Positions 8,642-18,037 are shown, counted from the stretch's first letter. The stretch: 64,000 nt of DNA from Rhodoplanes sp963840055 (GCA_963840055.1 CAWIXM010000003.1:66149-130148), one strand, 5' to 3'. Notes: generated from the letters alone by a model not told the origin. A program made the numbers and translations.

Positions 8642-10219
8642 ATGAGCGCGCTGAGGCTCTGGACCTTATTGCTATTTGCGTTTTTTGCCTTGAGCCAGGC
8701 TCAAGCATCCGGCTTTACCGAGATCGAAATCCGTAAGGATCGCGACGGCGCCGGTCCCAGTCATATTTTTCACTTGCATGACAATGTGGTGGCGGTGGTC
8801 GATCCGCTGGAGGGCGTCATCTCCGCCTATCGAGACACCGACGATGCCGCGGTGAAGACCGCATTGATGCCGACCGGCTTTCGCCCGTGGCGGCTTGTGC
8901 GACAGCCGGCGAGCGTCGCGATCATCTCCGAGGATGGGAAGCGGCGCATCGACGTCGGCCGCGACGAGTCCCATTGGCCGCGCGAATTCGCCGCCGCCGC
9001 GCATGATGGCAAAAATCCGGCGTACCGCATTCCACCGGTGGTCCGCACCCGGTCAGGCCTGACGCTCAAGGCCTTCCGCGGCGAACGCGCATTGGCGATC
9101 CGCGCCATCGGCCCCTACTACCTCGCCAGCGCCCGCGAGCTGGACCGCATCGGCGACGGACGGCGCTACGTGCTGTGGAAGGAGTTCTATCTGAGCGAGC
9201 CGCCGCCGGACCAGCCGGACGAGCAGAGAATCAAAGTCAATGTCTATGTCGGCCGGTTCGAAAAGGACGGCACGCTCTCCGGAATCGCACGCCTGCCGCG
9301 CGCCGCGATGTCGCGTATCGGATTCGATTACGCGACGATCATGCCCGACGGAACGATCGCGCTCCTGGCGAGCCTGATCTCGTCCGACAAGCCGGGCCCG
9401 TTCAAGATCTACCGCCTGCCCTTCCAGACGCCATCGCCGCAATTGGTCAAATTGCAAAAGACGAAAGGACGGGCCCATCATTGGCCGTTGCCGCCGCCGC
9501 TCTCCCCCATGTTTCCTCTCATCGAGCCGACCGACGCGACGACGCTCGACGTCGGCGAAGAGGGGCGTCCGGCCCCGCAAGGCCGCCCGAACGGCGCCGC
9601 GGCCGTTACCCGGCCAAGCATGCGCCAAACAATGAATGCTTATCGCGATCACCAATGGACATTGACCGACGACAATCTGCGCAATCCGTGTGAGACGGTC
9701 GTCGTCGCCGGAACGCCGATTGCCTGTCGCCGCCCGGACCGCTTTGTGCCGCCCCCCGAGGTTGCGAGGCGATCGCGGCCGGCCGACATGACCGGCGTGC
9801 CCTATGACTGGGGCGGATCGGATTCCCTCGAGCGCTTCGACCAGAAAATCGAACAAGGCTACATCGCCGGCAATATCGGCGGGACTTTTTGGCCCGACGG
9901 AACTCGCCGAGTGACGGCCGGCGTCGACTGCTCCGGGTTCGTCGCCAATGTGTGGAAGCTCGGCCGGCATATCGAAACATCCGAGCTGGCCCAGGTCACC
10001 GAGCGCGTTGGTTCGCTCGACCGCATGCGCGTCGGCGACGCGCTGCTGCTGCCCGACCGTCACATCGCGCTCTATCGCGGACAGGTGGAGCCCGATGGCG
10101 CTTCGCTCGCCATTCGCGTGACCGAAGCGGCCAGCCGCTGCGGGTCGGTGTGCGACAGCACTTACGAGATCGATCACTTCTACGGCTACGCGCTGCGTCG
10201 CTCCAAGACGCTGCGCTGA
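8642..10219 (+). CDS. Secreted protein with C-terminal NlpC/P60-like amidase domain
   Basis: This protein of about 525 aa starts with a clear signal peptide (MSALRLWTLLLFAFFALSQA), which is why I place the start at 8642 rather than the upstream GTG at 8597. The N-terminal 370 residues form a region I do not recognise. The last 150 residues contain YDWGG, then AGVDCSGFVANVW with the catalytic Cys, and GDALLLPDRHIALYRG with the catalytic His, as in NlpC/P60 and CHAP-like peptidases. It probably acts on peptidoglycan or peptides in the periplasm. It stands alone between divergent genes. Confidence 0.75.
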   Translation: MSALRLWTLLLFAFFALSQAQASGFTEIEIRKDRDGAGPSHIFHLHDNVVAVVDPLEGVISAYRDTDDAAVKTALMPTGFRPWRLVRQPASVAIISEDGKRRIDVGRDESHWPREFAAAAHDGKNPAYRIPPVVRTRSGLTLKAFRGERALAIRAIGPYYLASARELDRIGDGRRYVLWKEFYLSEPPPDQPDEQRIKVNVYVGRFEKDGTLSGIARLPRAAMSRIGFDYATIMPDGTIALLASLISSDKPGPFKIYRLPFQTPSPQLVKLQKTKGRAHHWPLPPPLSPMFPLIEPTDATTLDVGEEGRPAPQGRPNGAAAVTRPSMRQTMNAYRDHQWTLTDDNLRNPCETVVVAGTPIACRRPDRFVPPPEVARRSRPADMTGVPYDWGGSDSLERFDQKIEQGYIAGNIGGTFWPDGTRRVTAGVDCSGFVANVWKLGRHIETSELAQVTERVGSLDRMRVGDALLLPDRHIALYRGQVEPDGASLAIRVTEAASRCGSVCDSTYEIDHFYGYALRRSKTLR

Positions 10220-10244
10220 TCGGCGTCAGGAATGAGGATCGGCC

Positions 10245-10865
10245 TCAGCCTTGTTGCGCCTTGGCGATTTCCTCGTCCTTCGCCGTCGCGCGTTTGAGCG
10301 CGGGGCGGTCGGCGAAGCGGGCGATATAGTCGGTGAATTCCGCGCGCGGCGGGATGAGATTGAATATGGTGGCCCAGCGTAGGCCTGAGCCAATCACGAC
10401 ATCGGCGGCGGTGAACTGGTCGCCCAACAGGAACGGGCTGCCGCTCACGGCGCGCGCCACGACGTCCATGGTGGTATCGAAGTCGCCATAGGGGAGCGCC
10501 TGGCGCGGCGCTTCCTCGGCGCGCTTGAACGCGCGGTCCATGATCGCCGGTTCGAGCGCGCCCGGATTGAAGAACAGCCACTTGAGATACGGACCGCGCC
10601 GCGGATCGCCGATCGGAATATTGAGCCGCGCCTGGGGGAATGCGTCGGCGAGATAGCAGCAGATGGCCGCGACTTCAGTGATGATCGCGTCGCCATGGCG
10701 CAGCGCGGGCACCTTCCCCATCGGGTTGATCGCGAGATACTCCGGCTCGCGGTTCTCGCCCCTTTTGAGCACGTGCAGTTCGAACGGTTCGCCGACCTCC
10801 TCCAACATCCAGTGCACGATAGAAGAGCGCGAAGGAGCGAGGTGATAAAGCGTAAGCGCTGCCAT
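10245..10865 (-). CDS. Glutathione S-transferase family protein
   Basis: This 206-aa protein has the thioredoxin-like N-terminal domain (LTLYHLAPSRSSIVHWMLEE; NPMGKVPALRHGD; EVAAICCYLAD) and the all-helical C-terminal domain (GDQFTAADVVIG) of GSTs. A serine in PSRSS stands where beta-class and related enzymes bind the glutathione thiol. I use the ATG at 10865, preceded by AAAGG; an upstream ATG at 10883 is also in frame. It probably works in cytoplasmic detoxification. The substrate is not evident. Confidence 0.9.
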   Translation of the reverse strand: MAALTLYHLAPSRSSIVHWMLEEVGEPFELHVLKRGENREPEYLAINPMGKVPALRHGDAIITEVAAICCYLADAFPQARLNIPIGDPRRGPYLKWLFFNPGALEPAIMDRAFKRAEEAPRQALPYGDFDTTMDVVARAVSGSPFLLGDQFTAADVVIGSGLRWATIFNLIPPRAEFTDYIARFADRPALKRATAKDEEIAKAQQG

Positions 10866-10995
10866 TGACGGGCCTTTCTGCATTGCGCCGCCGATGCGGC
10901 TGGCGAGGGCGAACCGTCATAGGCGGTAATCATGACGGTTTGTAGCAACGCCGTCCGGCAGGCGAGTCTCGACTCCAACTTCGCAGCCGCGCGGC

Positions 10996-11526
10996 TCAGG
11001 CGACCGGCTTCAGCCCCTTGGCGTAGGCCTTCCAGCGGCGGACGTAATTGTCGGCCCCGGCGGCGATTGATTTCACCGCCTTCTCGTCGAGCGTGCGCAC
11101 GACGCGGCCGGGCGCGCCGACGATCAGCGAATATTCGGGAAACTCCTTCCCCTCGGGAATGACCGCGCCCGAGCCCACGATCGAGCCGTGCGCTATGCGG
11201 ACGCCGTTCATCACGATCGCGCCCATGCCGATCAGACAGTGCGAGGCGACCGTGCAGCCATGCATAATCACGTTGTGGCCGATCACGCAGTCGCTGCCGA
11301 TGGTAAGCGGATAACCGGGATCGGTGTGCAGCGTCGCATTGTCCTGGACCTGGGAGCGGACCCCGACCTCGATCCACTCATTGTCGCCCCGCAGCACCGC
11401 GTTCCACCACACGCTCGCCTCGGACAAGAGCCGCACGCGGCCGATCAGCACCGCGGTTTCGGCGACCCAGGACTGACCATCGGACGGAAATTCCGGCCGC
11501 ACCCCAGCGAATTCGTAGATCGGCAT
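10996..11526 (-). CDS. Gamma carbonic anhydrase family protein
   Basis: This 176-aa left-handed beta-helix protein belongs to the gamma carbonic anhydrase / PaaY group. Hexapeptide repeats run through the middle (TIGSDCVIGHNVIMHGCTVA). Zinc-ligand histidines are visible in NATLHTDPG, VIGHNVIMHGC and nearby. WWNAVLRGD near the N-terminus is a family signature. The start at 11526 has GGGAG six bases upstream, so the longer open frame beyond it is not used. Most bacterial members bind metal, but anhydrase activity is not proven for all. Confidence 0.92.
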   Translation of the reverse strand: MPIYEFAGVRPEFPSDGQSWVAETAVLIGRVRLLSEASVWWNAVLRGDNEWIEVGVRSQVQDNATLHTDPGYPLTIGSDCVIGHNVIMHGCTVASHCLIGMGAIVMNGVRIAHGSIVGSGAVIPEGKEFPEYSLIVGAPGRVVRTLDEKAVKSIAAGADNYVRRWKAYAKGLKPVA

Positions 11527-11714
11527 GAACACTCTCCCAGTGAGCAAAACATCGGCGAACTTGCCACGGCAGGCCCGGCTTGGCCACGGGCATCGGGAAA
11601 TGGAATGCGTGTGGAGGCGATCGACGGAGGGATTTTGTGCGCCCGCCGAACGGGGGCGACGTTCCGGGCGGGCGTGGCATACTCCGCCGCTGATTCGCGC
11701 AGGCGGAGGCGGGC

Positions 11715-12437
11715 ATGGCTGCGGAGGGAGCAAGGCGAGGAGACGCGAAGGGAGCGCGTGCGCCGGCGCGATCCGCCCGGCGTCTGCTTGTTGCGGTGCT
11801 GTCCGCGGTTGCCGTCGCGGCGACGGGCGTCGCCTTCGTCGTGTACGCGCTATGGCCGCGCTGGCCCGAGGCGGCGCCGGCGGCCGACGCCCCGCATCTG
11901 CCGATCGTCATCGCCGGCGAGACATTCCAGGTGCCGCCCGCGGCGATCCGCAGAAAAGTGCAGCGCCGCCCCGGTCCGCAGGAGCGGATCGACCTCGTCT
12001 TTTCATGGCCTGCGCTTGCGCCCCCCGCGCCGAGCGACGACAAGACCGCCGTCGCACAGCCGCAGCGGCTCTTCGTCAGCATCGCGGCGCGCGACGGGGC
12101 GGCGGAACCGGCGGAGCGGTTACGCACAATCTATCTGCGTTACGCGGCGGACGAGCCGTCGAACGCACCGGAAGGGCTGACCGTGACCGCCTTCCGCGAC
12201 GGCACGCCCTACGAGGGCGAAGACCTCGTCTATGACGAGAGCGCGCCCGAGCATTTCGTCGCCCGCTGCAGTCGGTCCAAGAATCCCCTGACCCCGGCTT
12301 CGTGCTTGCTCGAGCGTTTCGTCGGACAGGCAAGCTTCACCGTGCGCTTCCCGCGCGAGTGGCTCGCCGATTGGCGCGGCTTCGCGAGCGGGCTCGACCG
12401 ACTGATCGCCGAGCTTCACCCGAAGCGCGCGGGATGA
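11715..12437 (+). CDS. Hypothetical protein with one N-terminal membrane anchor
   Basis: I do not recognise the family. This 240-aa protein has a basic N-terminus and one transmembrane helix at about residues 24-46 (LLVAVLSAVAVAATGVAFVV). A periplasmic domain of about 190 residues follows, containing two cysteines (CSRSKNPLTPASC) that could form a disulfide. GGAGG lies six bases before the ATG. A strong hairpin terminator-like repeat follows the stop. It is divergent from the carbonic anhydrase gene. Related single-gene anchored proteins occur in Bradyrhizobium. Confidence 0.75.
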   Translation: MAAEGARRGDAKGARAPARSARRLLVAVLSAVAVAATGVAFVVYALWPRWPEAAPAADAPHLPIVIAGETFQVPPAAIRRKVQRRPGPQERIDLVFSWPALAPPAPSDDKTAVAQPQRLFVSIAARDGAAEPAERLRTIYLRYAADEPSNAPEGLTVTAFRDGTPYEGEDLVYDESAPEHFVARCSRSKNPLTPASCLLERFVGQASFTVRFPREWLADWRGFASGLDRLIAELHPKRAG

Positions 12438-12448
12438 CGCCTGTGCCT

Positions 12449-12546
12449 GAGAGCGAATTCCGTTCCGGTGGAATCGGAATTCGCTCTCGTTTTCCTTGAG
12501 TGGTCGCATTTTCTGCGGCGAACCGGTTCCCACTTCGCCGGAAAAT
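12449..12546 (+). repeat. Dispersed palindromic repeat, acts as a terminator
   Basis: A 14-base perfect stem, GAGAGCGAATTCCG (12449-12462) pairing with 12475-12488, is followed by GTTTTCCTT, giving a rho-independent terminator for the gene ending at 12437. The adjoining GAACCGGTTCCCACTTCGCC and GGAAAATGCT are typical of an intergenic repeat that occurs many times in Bradyrhizobium-type genomes. Confidence 0.65.
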
Positions 12547-12550
12547 GCTG

Positions 12551-12760
12551 CTAGTCCAGGTCGGCGCCGAGGATCGCCATCTGGAAATTATAGGATCGTT
12601 CTTCGTCCTCGTCGTCGACGAACATGACGCCGATGAATTCCTCGCCGATATAGACCTCGGCGGAATCTTCCTTCTTGGGCCTGGGCACGACCCGCAGCCG
12701 GGCGTTGCCGAACAGGCGGCGCATATAGGCTTCGAGCTTCCTGATTTCGAGCGCGTCCAC
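12551..12760 (-). CDS. DUF3126 family protein
   Basis: This small conserved alphaproteobacterial protein (69 aa) contains KLEAYMRRLFGNARLRVVPR, AEVYIGEEFIGVMFVDDEDE and a C-terminal SYNFQMAIL, which define DUF3126. The start is the GTG at 12760: GGAGGG lies six to seven bases upstream, and the protein then begins at the usual point (DALEIRKLE). The function of the family is unknown. The 150 bases upstream contain a GC-rich stem (12836-12860) but no gene. Confidence 0.93.
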   Translation of the reverse strand: MDALEIRKLEAYMRRLFGNARLRVVPRPKKEDSAEVYIGEEFIGVMFVDDEDEERSYNFQMAILGADLD

Positions 12761-12934
12761 GTTTTTCCCTCCCGGCGGGTTCACCGGCAGCAGTATACCG
12801 CGTCCGGCGCACGGCGCACCCCTGCACTAATATAAGCCGCCCCTCCACAGGCGGGGCGGCGGGGCGGCTGTGTGCCCCGCATCGGAACGATGCCGCGCGG
12901 TGCTTGCATTACGCGCCTTGATACGCGACGAGCG

Positions 12935-13687
12935 TCACGGCCGCTCGCCCAAGAAGCGCAGCACCGCCTGCTTGAACACCCTGTCGCCGACCGCGCGCAT
13001 GTGGTCGCGCCGGGGAATGTCGACGGCTTGCGCGTCGGGGATCAGCGCCGCCAATGCGTGGGGGGAGCCTGCGATTTCGTCCTTGGTCCCGACCGCGACC
13101 AGGACGGGGACGCCGATCCGCCCTGCCTCGGCGCGCGTCAGGCTTTGCCGCGATCCGCGGATGCAAGCGGCGAGCGCCGCCAGGTCGGAGCCGGTTTCCT
13201 CGGCGAATTCGCGATAGGCGCGGGCCTTGGGGTCGCGCACGTCGGCCGCCGACGGCGCCTCCAGCGCTTCGGCGACATTGTCGGGAAGACCGGCGCTTTC
13301 GACCAGGCGAATGCCGAGCCCGCCCAGAATCGCCGAGCGCACCCGCTCGGGATCGGCCAGCGCCAGGAAGGCGGCAACGCGTGCCCCCATCGAGTAGCCA
13401 AGGATATCGGCCCAGCCGAGCCCGAGATGATCGAGCAACGCCCGCACATCGTCGGCCATGATCGCGGTGTGGTAGGCGGCGGGGTCGTACAATTTGGTCG
13501 AAGCGCCGTGGCCGCGCATGTCGGGCGCAATCACCCGCCGCCGGACGCGCGTGAGCGTCGCGATCCAGCGCGTCGCCACCCAGTTGGCCTCTTTATTGGA
13601 GGCAAATCCGTGCACTAGCACGATCGGCTCACCCTCCCCTTCATCGAGAAAGGCGATCTCAACGTCGTCGTGGCGGAGGCTTGGCAT
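12935..13687 (-). CDS. Alpha/beta hydrolase
   Basis: This 250-aa cytoplasmic alpha/beta hydrolase has IVLVHGFAS (oxyanion region), the nucleophile elbow ILGYSMGAR, the acid in VAVGTKDEIAGS and the histidine in RRDHMRAVGD, so the triad is complete. The cap domain is short. It has an AT-rich upstream region (13688-13760) that may hold its promoter. The substrate is unknown. It is not close to the other hydrolases in this window. Confidence 0.9.
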   Translation of the reverse strand: MPSLRHDDVEIAFLDEGEGEPIVLVHGFASNKEANWVATRWIATLTRVRRRVIAPDMRGHGASTKLYDPAAYHTAIMADDVRALLDHLGLGWADILGYSMGARVAAFLALADPERVRSAILGGLGIRLVESAGLPDNVAEALEAPSAADVRDPKARAYREFAEETGSDLAALAACIRGSRQSLTRAEAGRIGVPVLVAVGTKDEIAGSPHALAALIPDAQAVDIPRRDHMRAVGDRVFKQAVLRFLGERP

Positions 13688-13798
13688 GGCGGGAGGCCCA
13701 ATGATCGTGCCGGCGCATTGCTATATATTTTTCTAATAAATGACAACGCATTAGAGATAGATATTGCGATTGAAAGTGAGCGATGAAACGCTCGACTG

Positions 13799-15028
13799 CT
13801 ACGTCGCCAGCGCGCGCCGCGCCCATCGCGCCTTGCGCCATGCGAGCCAGCGCAGGGTGGTGCGCTCGGTCAAGCCCTTGACCGTCGCGCAGAAGCCGAG
13901 GATCGCGACGAGCGCGCTGAAGGTCCAGCTCGCCAGGTTGAACGCGCCGACGGTGAGCGCGATCGCAGCCCGCCCGCCGAGTTTTAAGATCGCCCGCGTC
14001 TTGCTCCCCTGCGCCTCGGCGAGCCGGGCGACGCGCGCCATGTCCTTCGGGGATTCGGCGATCTTGAGCCCGTCCATGGCGGCGCGGGTTCCCGCTTTCG
14101 CCTGGACGCGGCCGGTATCTTCCATCAGACGAACGAGGCCGCCCGCGCGGTCGAGCTTGACCGCCTCGCGGGCGGTGCGCACGGCGGTGGCCGGCTGAAC
14201 CAGGGAGACCGGCGAGACCGCCCTCCGCAGCGCCGACACGTCCACCACTTCGCGCAGCGATCGGCCCATCCAGACAGCGAGCCGGCCGCCGATCATTCCC
14301 GCCTTGCGCGCGCCTTTGAGCACCGACACGCCGAGACGCGCCGGCCCGCCGACCCCGAGCGAGGCATAGGTCCCGGCCGTCACCGCCAAGCCGACGCAGG
14401 CGAGCCCGAGCAGCAGTTCGTCGGCCTGCTCGCCGGAAACGAGCCGGCCCCCTTCGCGCACCGCGTCGCGGATATCGCCGAACACGAACAGATCGCCGAC
14501 CGCGGTGCCGGCGAACCCAACGGCATCCTCCGGCTCACCGGTAACGAATCCATGCGCGAAGCTGCCGGCGGCTTGCGCCGTGCGCGCTATGGTCGAGTTC
14601 GCCGCCTCAACTCGCTTCCTTAGCTCGGGATCGACGGCGATCCCCTGCCCGCGGGCAAGCGCGACGAAGCTCGCCGCCAGTTCGGGATCGTTCGCCGCGA
14701 GCGCAGCTTCGATTTCACGGTGTGCGACCGCGGGATCGAGCGATGTCCTGACCATGTGGTCGGCGAGTTCGACCGGATCATCCTGATGCAGCAGCAGATA
14801 TGCCGCATCGACGGCGCGCGGGCCGACCAGCGCGATGGTTCCTGCCAGAACCAGTGCGATCAGCAGGGTGAGCGCGATCGGAATCGGCGCTTGCGCTCGC
14901 GGCAAGGCCGCGTCGCCAGCCTTTGGCTCGACCGGTTCATTCGCCCCACCCCGCGGAGGCTCAGAAAACCCCAGCGCAGCGTCGCGCCGGCCTGGCCAAG
15001 TCCAGGGGAACCGCACTAGGAATCGCAT
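13799..15028 (-). CDS. Hypothetical membrane protein, 409 aa
   Basis: I do not recognise a characterised family. After about 50 Pro/Ala-rich residues comes a transmembrane helix (IPIALTLLIALVLAGTIALV). A helical soluble region with conserved-looking VGDLFVFGDIRDAVREGGR follows, then a hydrophobic segment (LLGLACVGLAVTAGTYASLGV), and near the end another (IALTVGAFNLASWTFSALVA), closing with a very basic tail. The last hydrophobic part could be a hairpin. It is divergent from the zinc-finger gene, with only 68 bases between them. No operon partner is seen. Confidence 0.72.
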   Translation of the reverse strand: MRFLVRFPWTWPGRRDAALGFSEPPRGGANEPVEPKAGDAALPRAQAPIPIALTLLIALVLAGTIALVGPRAVDAAYLLLHQDDPVELADHMVRTSLDPAVAHREIEAALAANDPELAASFVALARGQGIAVDPELRKRVEAANSTIARTAQAAGSFAHGFVTGEPEDAVGFAGTAVGDLFVFGDIRDAVREGGRLVSGEQADELLLGLACVGLAVTAGTYASLGVGGPARLGVSVLKGARKAGMIGGRLAVWMGRSLREVVDVSALRRAVSPVSLVQPATAVRTAREAVKLDRAGGLVRLMEDTGRVQAKAGTRAAMDGLKIAESPKDMARVARLAEAQGSKTRAILKLGGRAAIALTVGAFNLASWTFSALVAILGFCATVKGLTERTTLRWLAWRKARWARRALAT

Positions 15029-15096
15029 CGTTTGCCCGCTATGGTCCGCGCCTGAATCCGGCTGATCACGACGTCAACGTTCGCGAGAATATAGCC

Positions 15097-15345
15097 ATGG
15101 CAGAACACGTGGTTCCCCATTTCCATAATGATCTGGGCGTGCCTGTCATCGAGATCGGCGCTCAGCGGTTCATGTGCATCGGCGCGCTGCCGCCCTTCGA
15201 CCACCCGCATGTTTTCCTTGATATGGGGAACGATGATGAAATCGTCTGCCCCTATTGTTCCACCCTCTATCGCTACGATCCCGATCTCGACGCCTTCGAA
15301 GCGCGGCCTCCGGAATGCGCTCTGCGAGACGCGAACGCGGCGTGA
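15097..15345 (+). CDS. CHCC zinc-finger protein (NDUFS6-like domain)
   Basis: This 82-aa protein is a zf-CHCC domain, homologous to the zinc-binding domain of the mitochondrial complex I subunit NDUFS6. Likely ligands are Cys27 (FMCIGALPP), His36 or His38 (DHPHVFLDMG), Cys51 and Cys54 (CPYCSTLY). Stand-alone copies are conserved in alphaproteobacteria and have been proposed as complex I accessory factors. The ATG at 15097 is used because the family starts here. A FAD monooxygenase follows 25 bases downstream, probably co-transcribed, as is often seen. Confidence 0.93.
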   Translation: MAEHVVPHFHNDLGVPVIEIGAQRFMCIGALPPFDHPHVFLDMGNDDEIVCPYCSTLYRYDPDLDAFEARPPECALRDANAA

Positions 15346-15370
15346 TGGTCGCGAATGACGTGCGGACGCC

Positions 15371-16582
15371 GTGGCTTCCACGCCGATGATCATCATTGCG
15401 GGCGCCGGGATCGGCGGGCTGACGGCGGCGCTCGCGCTGGCGCGGGCCGGCTTGCGCGTGCGCGTGCTCGAACAGGCGGCGCGGCTTGAAGAGACCGGGG
15501 CCGGGCTCCAGCTTTCCGCGAATGCGACGCGCATTTTGCTCGCGCTCGGCCTCGAGGAACGCCTGCGGCCGCGGGTGGTCGCCCCTGACGCCATTCGTGT
15601 CCGCCAAGCGGCCAATGGGCGTGACTTGGCGCGGCTCCCGGTCGGCCGCTCGCAGCGCTATTATGGCGCGCCCTATTGGGTGATCCACCGCGGCGACCTG
15701 CAGGGGGCTTTGCTCGCCGCGGTGAACGACCATCCCGACATCACGGTGGAACTCAACGCGCGGGTTCAAGTGTTCGGAGCCCATCCGAAAGGGGTGACGG
15801 TCGGGTATCTGCGCAAATCCGGAACCGAGGACGCGACCGGCGCCGCCTTCGTCGGCGCCGACGGCCTATGGTCGGCCGCCCGCGCCTGCCTCGGAGAGAA
15901 ATCGCCGCCGCAGCCGGCGGACCGCACCGCATGGCGCGCGCTCGTGCCCGCCGATGCGGTTTCCCCCGAGTTTCGCGAGCCGGTGGTGAACCTCTGGGTC
16001 GGGCCGAAAACGCATCTCGTGCATTATCCGGTACGCGCGGGCGGAGCGATCAATATCGTCGCGATCACGACCGATGCTTGGAGAGGAATGGGCTGGAGCA
16101 CGCGCGGCGACCGCGCCGAGTTGTTGACGCATTTTTCCGAACGGAATTGGGCCTGGCCGGCACGCAAGCTTCTCGCCACGCCCAGCCAATGGTTGAAATG
16201 GGCGCTCTATGATCGCCCGCCGATGGACCGCTGGGGTCGCGGCGCAGCCACCCTCCTCGGCGATGCGGCGCATCCGATGCTGCCGTTTCTTGCGCAAGGC
16301 GCGGCGATGGCGATCGAAGATGCGGCCGTGCTTGCGCATGCGCTCGCGCACGCGCCGGGTGGCGCCGCGGCCGCCCTGCGCTATTACGAGAGCCAGCGCC
16401 GGCCGCGAACCGCACGGGTGCAAGCGGCCGCGCGCAACAATGATCGCATCTATCATTTGGGCGGACCCGCGGCGGTCATCCGCGATGTTGCCATGAGGAC
16501 CGTGCTCGGCGGCGAACTTTTGCTCAGCCGCTATGACTGGATCTATGGCTGGCGTCCGCCTGTAGAGTTCGGGGGGCCATGA
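15371..16582 (+). CDS. FAD-dependent monooxygenase (UbiH/salicylate hydroxylase-like)
   Basis: This 403-aa class A flavoprotein monooxygenase has the N-terminal dinucleotide motif IIIAGAGIGGLTAALALARA. The second FAD motif GDAAHPMLPFLAQGAAMAIE lies at about residues 295-315. The overall pattern resembles 3-hydroxybenzoate 6-hydroxylases and salicylate hydroxylases. The likely reaction is NAD(P)H-dependent hydroxylation of an aromatic ring. It starts at a GTG (15371), with an ATG five codons later as an alternative. It follows the zinc-finger gene closely, and the next gene starts two bases after its stop. Confidence 0.9.
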   Translation: MASTPMIIIAGAGIGGLTAALALARAGLRVRVLEQAARLEETGAGLQLSANATRILLALGLEERLRPRVVAPDAIRVRQAANGRDLARLPVGRSQRYYGAPYWVIHRGDLQGALLAAVNDHPDITVELNARVQVFGAHPKGVTVGYLRKSGTEDATGAAFVGADGLWSAARACLGEKSPPQPADRTAWRALVPADAVSPEFREPVVNLWVGPKTHLVHYPVRAGGAINIVAITTDAWRGMGWSTRGDRAELLTHFSERNWAWPARKLLATPSQWLKWALYDRPPMDRWGRGAATLLGDAAHPMLPFLAQGAAMAIEDAAVLAHALAHAPGGAAAALRYYESQRRPRTARVQAAARNNDRIYHLGGPAAVIRDVAMRTVLGGELLLSRYDWIYGWRPPVEFGGP

Positions 16583-16583
16583 G

Positions 16584-18017
16584 TTGATCGACGAAACCCG
16601 CGCGAAATTCAGGGAGCGGCTCGATTGGCTCCTCGTGCCGGCGATGGTCGCACTGCTGCTCTGGCCGGCCTTGTGGAATGGTTTCCCGCTGATCTTCCCC
16701 GACACCGGCGGATATCTGTTGCGGCCGCTCGAAGGCACGCTCGGCCTCGGCCGCTCCGCGGTGTACGGGACGTTCCTCGCCGCCGGGCTTTCGCTCGATT
16801 TCTGGCCGAATGTGCTGATCCAGGCGGCCGGGACCGTTTTTGTCATTCGGATTTTGTTGCGCACGCACGGCCTCGGGGCGCGGCCGGGACTCGCTTTCAT
16901 CCTTGTTGCGGCGCTTGCCGCACTTACTGCTTTGCCCTGGTACGTCTCCTTGCTGATGCCAGGAATATGGGCGGGATGGGCGGTGATCGCGCTTTATCTG
17001 CTCGCCTTCCGGCGCGACGCGCTCGGCCGGGTCGAGATGCTGACCCTCGGCGCAATGATCGTGTTCGCGATCGCGAGCCACATGGCGACGCTTGCGCTCT
17101 GCCTTGGTCTAATCGTCTGTTTCGTGCTGATCCATTTTGCCGGGCCGCACATCCGCATGCCGCGCCCGCGGCTCGGCGCCGCGGCAACCGCTGTTGTGGC
17201 CGGCGCCCTGCTTTGTCCGACGGCGAATTACCTCATCGCAGACGAATTTGCTTTCACCCCCGGCGGAACAACCTTCATGTTCGGCCGGCTGGTCCAGGAC
17301 GGTCTGATCGAGCGCTATCTCGACGAGCACTGTCCGGACAAGCAGGTCAGGCTCTGCCGCTATGAGACGGCGTTGCCCGATACCGCCGATGAATGGCTGT
17401 GGACCCAATCGAGTCCGATCCACAAGCTCGGCGGCTGGGAGGCCTACACGCCGGAGTCAAAGCGCTTGATCCTCGCGACGCTCCGCCTCTATCCGGGACA
17501 GCATCTCAGCACCGCCGTCATAGCGGCGATCGACCAATTCCTGTCGTTTCGCACGACCCTCTCGGTCGATCCCGACGATAATTTCCACGTCATCGGGACA
17601 TTCGAGCGCATCTTGTCCCCCGAAGCCAATGCCCGCTTCCTTGCCGCGCGTCAGCAGCGCGATCGGCCGGACGTGAGCATCCTCAATATTGCGCATGTGC
17701 CGGTAGCGGCCATCAGCTTGGCGCTAGTCGTTTTTGTCGTAGCGTTCGGGCAACCAGAGCGCTTCGGTCCATTCACGCGCGCGCTTTGCGCGACGGTCTT
17801 GCTCGCTCTTCTCGGCAACGCGACCATCTGCGGCGTGCTGTCCAATCCGAACGACCGCTATCAGGGCAGAATGGTCTGGCTCGCCGTGCTCGCCGCCGGC
17901 ATCGCGATCGGCAGCTGGCGCAAGCGCAATGCTGCAGCTCCCGAGCACGTCGCGCGCGGGAGGGCGGACCACAAAGACGGCTCCCTACAAGACGTGTCGG
18001 TATCCGAATCCAATTGA
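16584..18017 (+). CDS. Polytopic membrane protein, 477 aa
   Basis: I do not recognise a named family. The protein has about 10-11 hydrophobic segments, with a non-membrane stretch of about 130 residues in the second half (about residues 230-365) containing a cysteine cluster (EHCPDKQVRLCRYE). The topology and an early FPDTGGYLL motif resemble GT-C-like integral membrane proteins, but this is a guess. The start appears to be a TTG at 16584, overlapping the upstream region closely; the ATG at 16579 leads to an immediate stop. It is probably co-transcribed with the monooxygenase. Confidence 0.7.
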   Translation: MIDETRAKFRERLDWLLVPAMVALLLWPALWNGFPLIFPDTGGYLLRPLEGTLGLGRSAVYGTFLAAGLSLDFWPNVLIQAAGTVFVIRILLRTHGLGARPGLAFILVAALAALTALPWYVSLLMPGIWAGWAVIALYLLAFRRDALGRVEMLTLGAMIVFAIASHMATLALCLGLIVCFVLIHFAGPHIRMPRPRLGAAATAVVAGALLCPTANYLIADEFAFTPGGTTFMFGRLVQDGLIERYLDEHCPDKQVRLCRYETALPDTADEWLWTQSSPIHKLGGWEAYTPESKRLILATLRLYPGQHLSTAVIAAIDQFLSFRTTLSVDPDDNFHVIGTFERILSPEANARFLAARQQRDRPDVSILNIAHVPVAAISLALVVFVVAFGQPERFGPFTRALCATVLLALLGNATICGVLSNPNDRYQGRMVWLAVLAAGIAIGSWRKRNAAAPEHVARGRADHKDGSLQDVSVSESN

Positions 18018-18037
18018 TTCGGCGGCGCTGTCGCCCT

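Noticed and set aside
9053..10177. Minus-strand frame opposite the NlpC/P60-like gene
   Set aside because: Composition is typical of antisense translation (Arg, His, Gly, Asp) and the plus strand shows a signal peptide and catalytic motifs.
15866..16900. Minus-strand frame across the FAD monooxygenase and the next gene
   Set aside because: It spans two real plus-strand genes and has no family resemblance or ribosome site.
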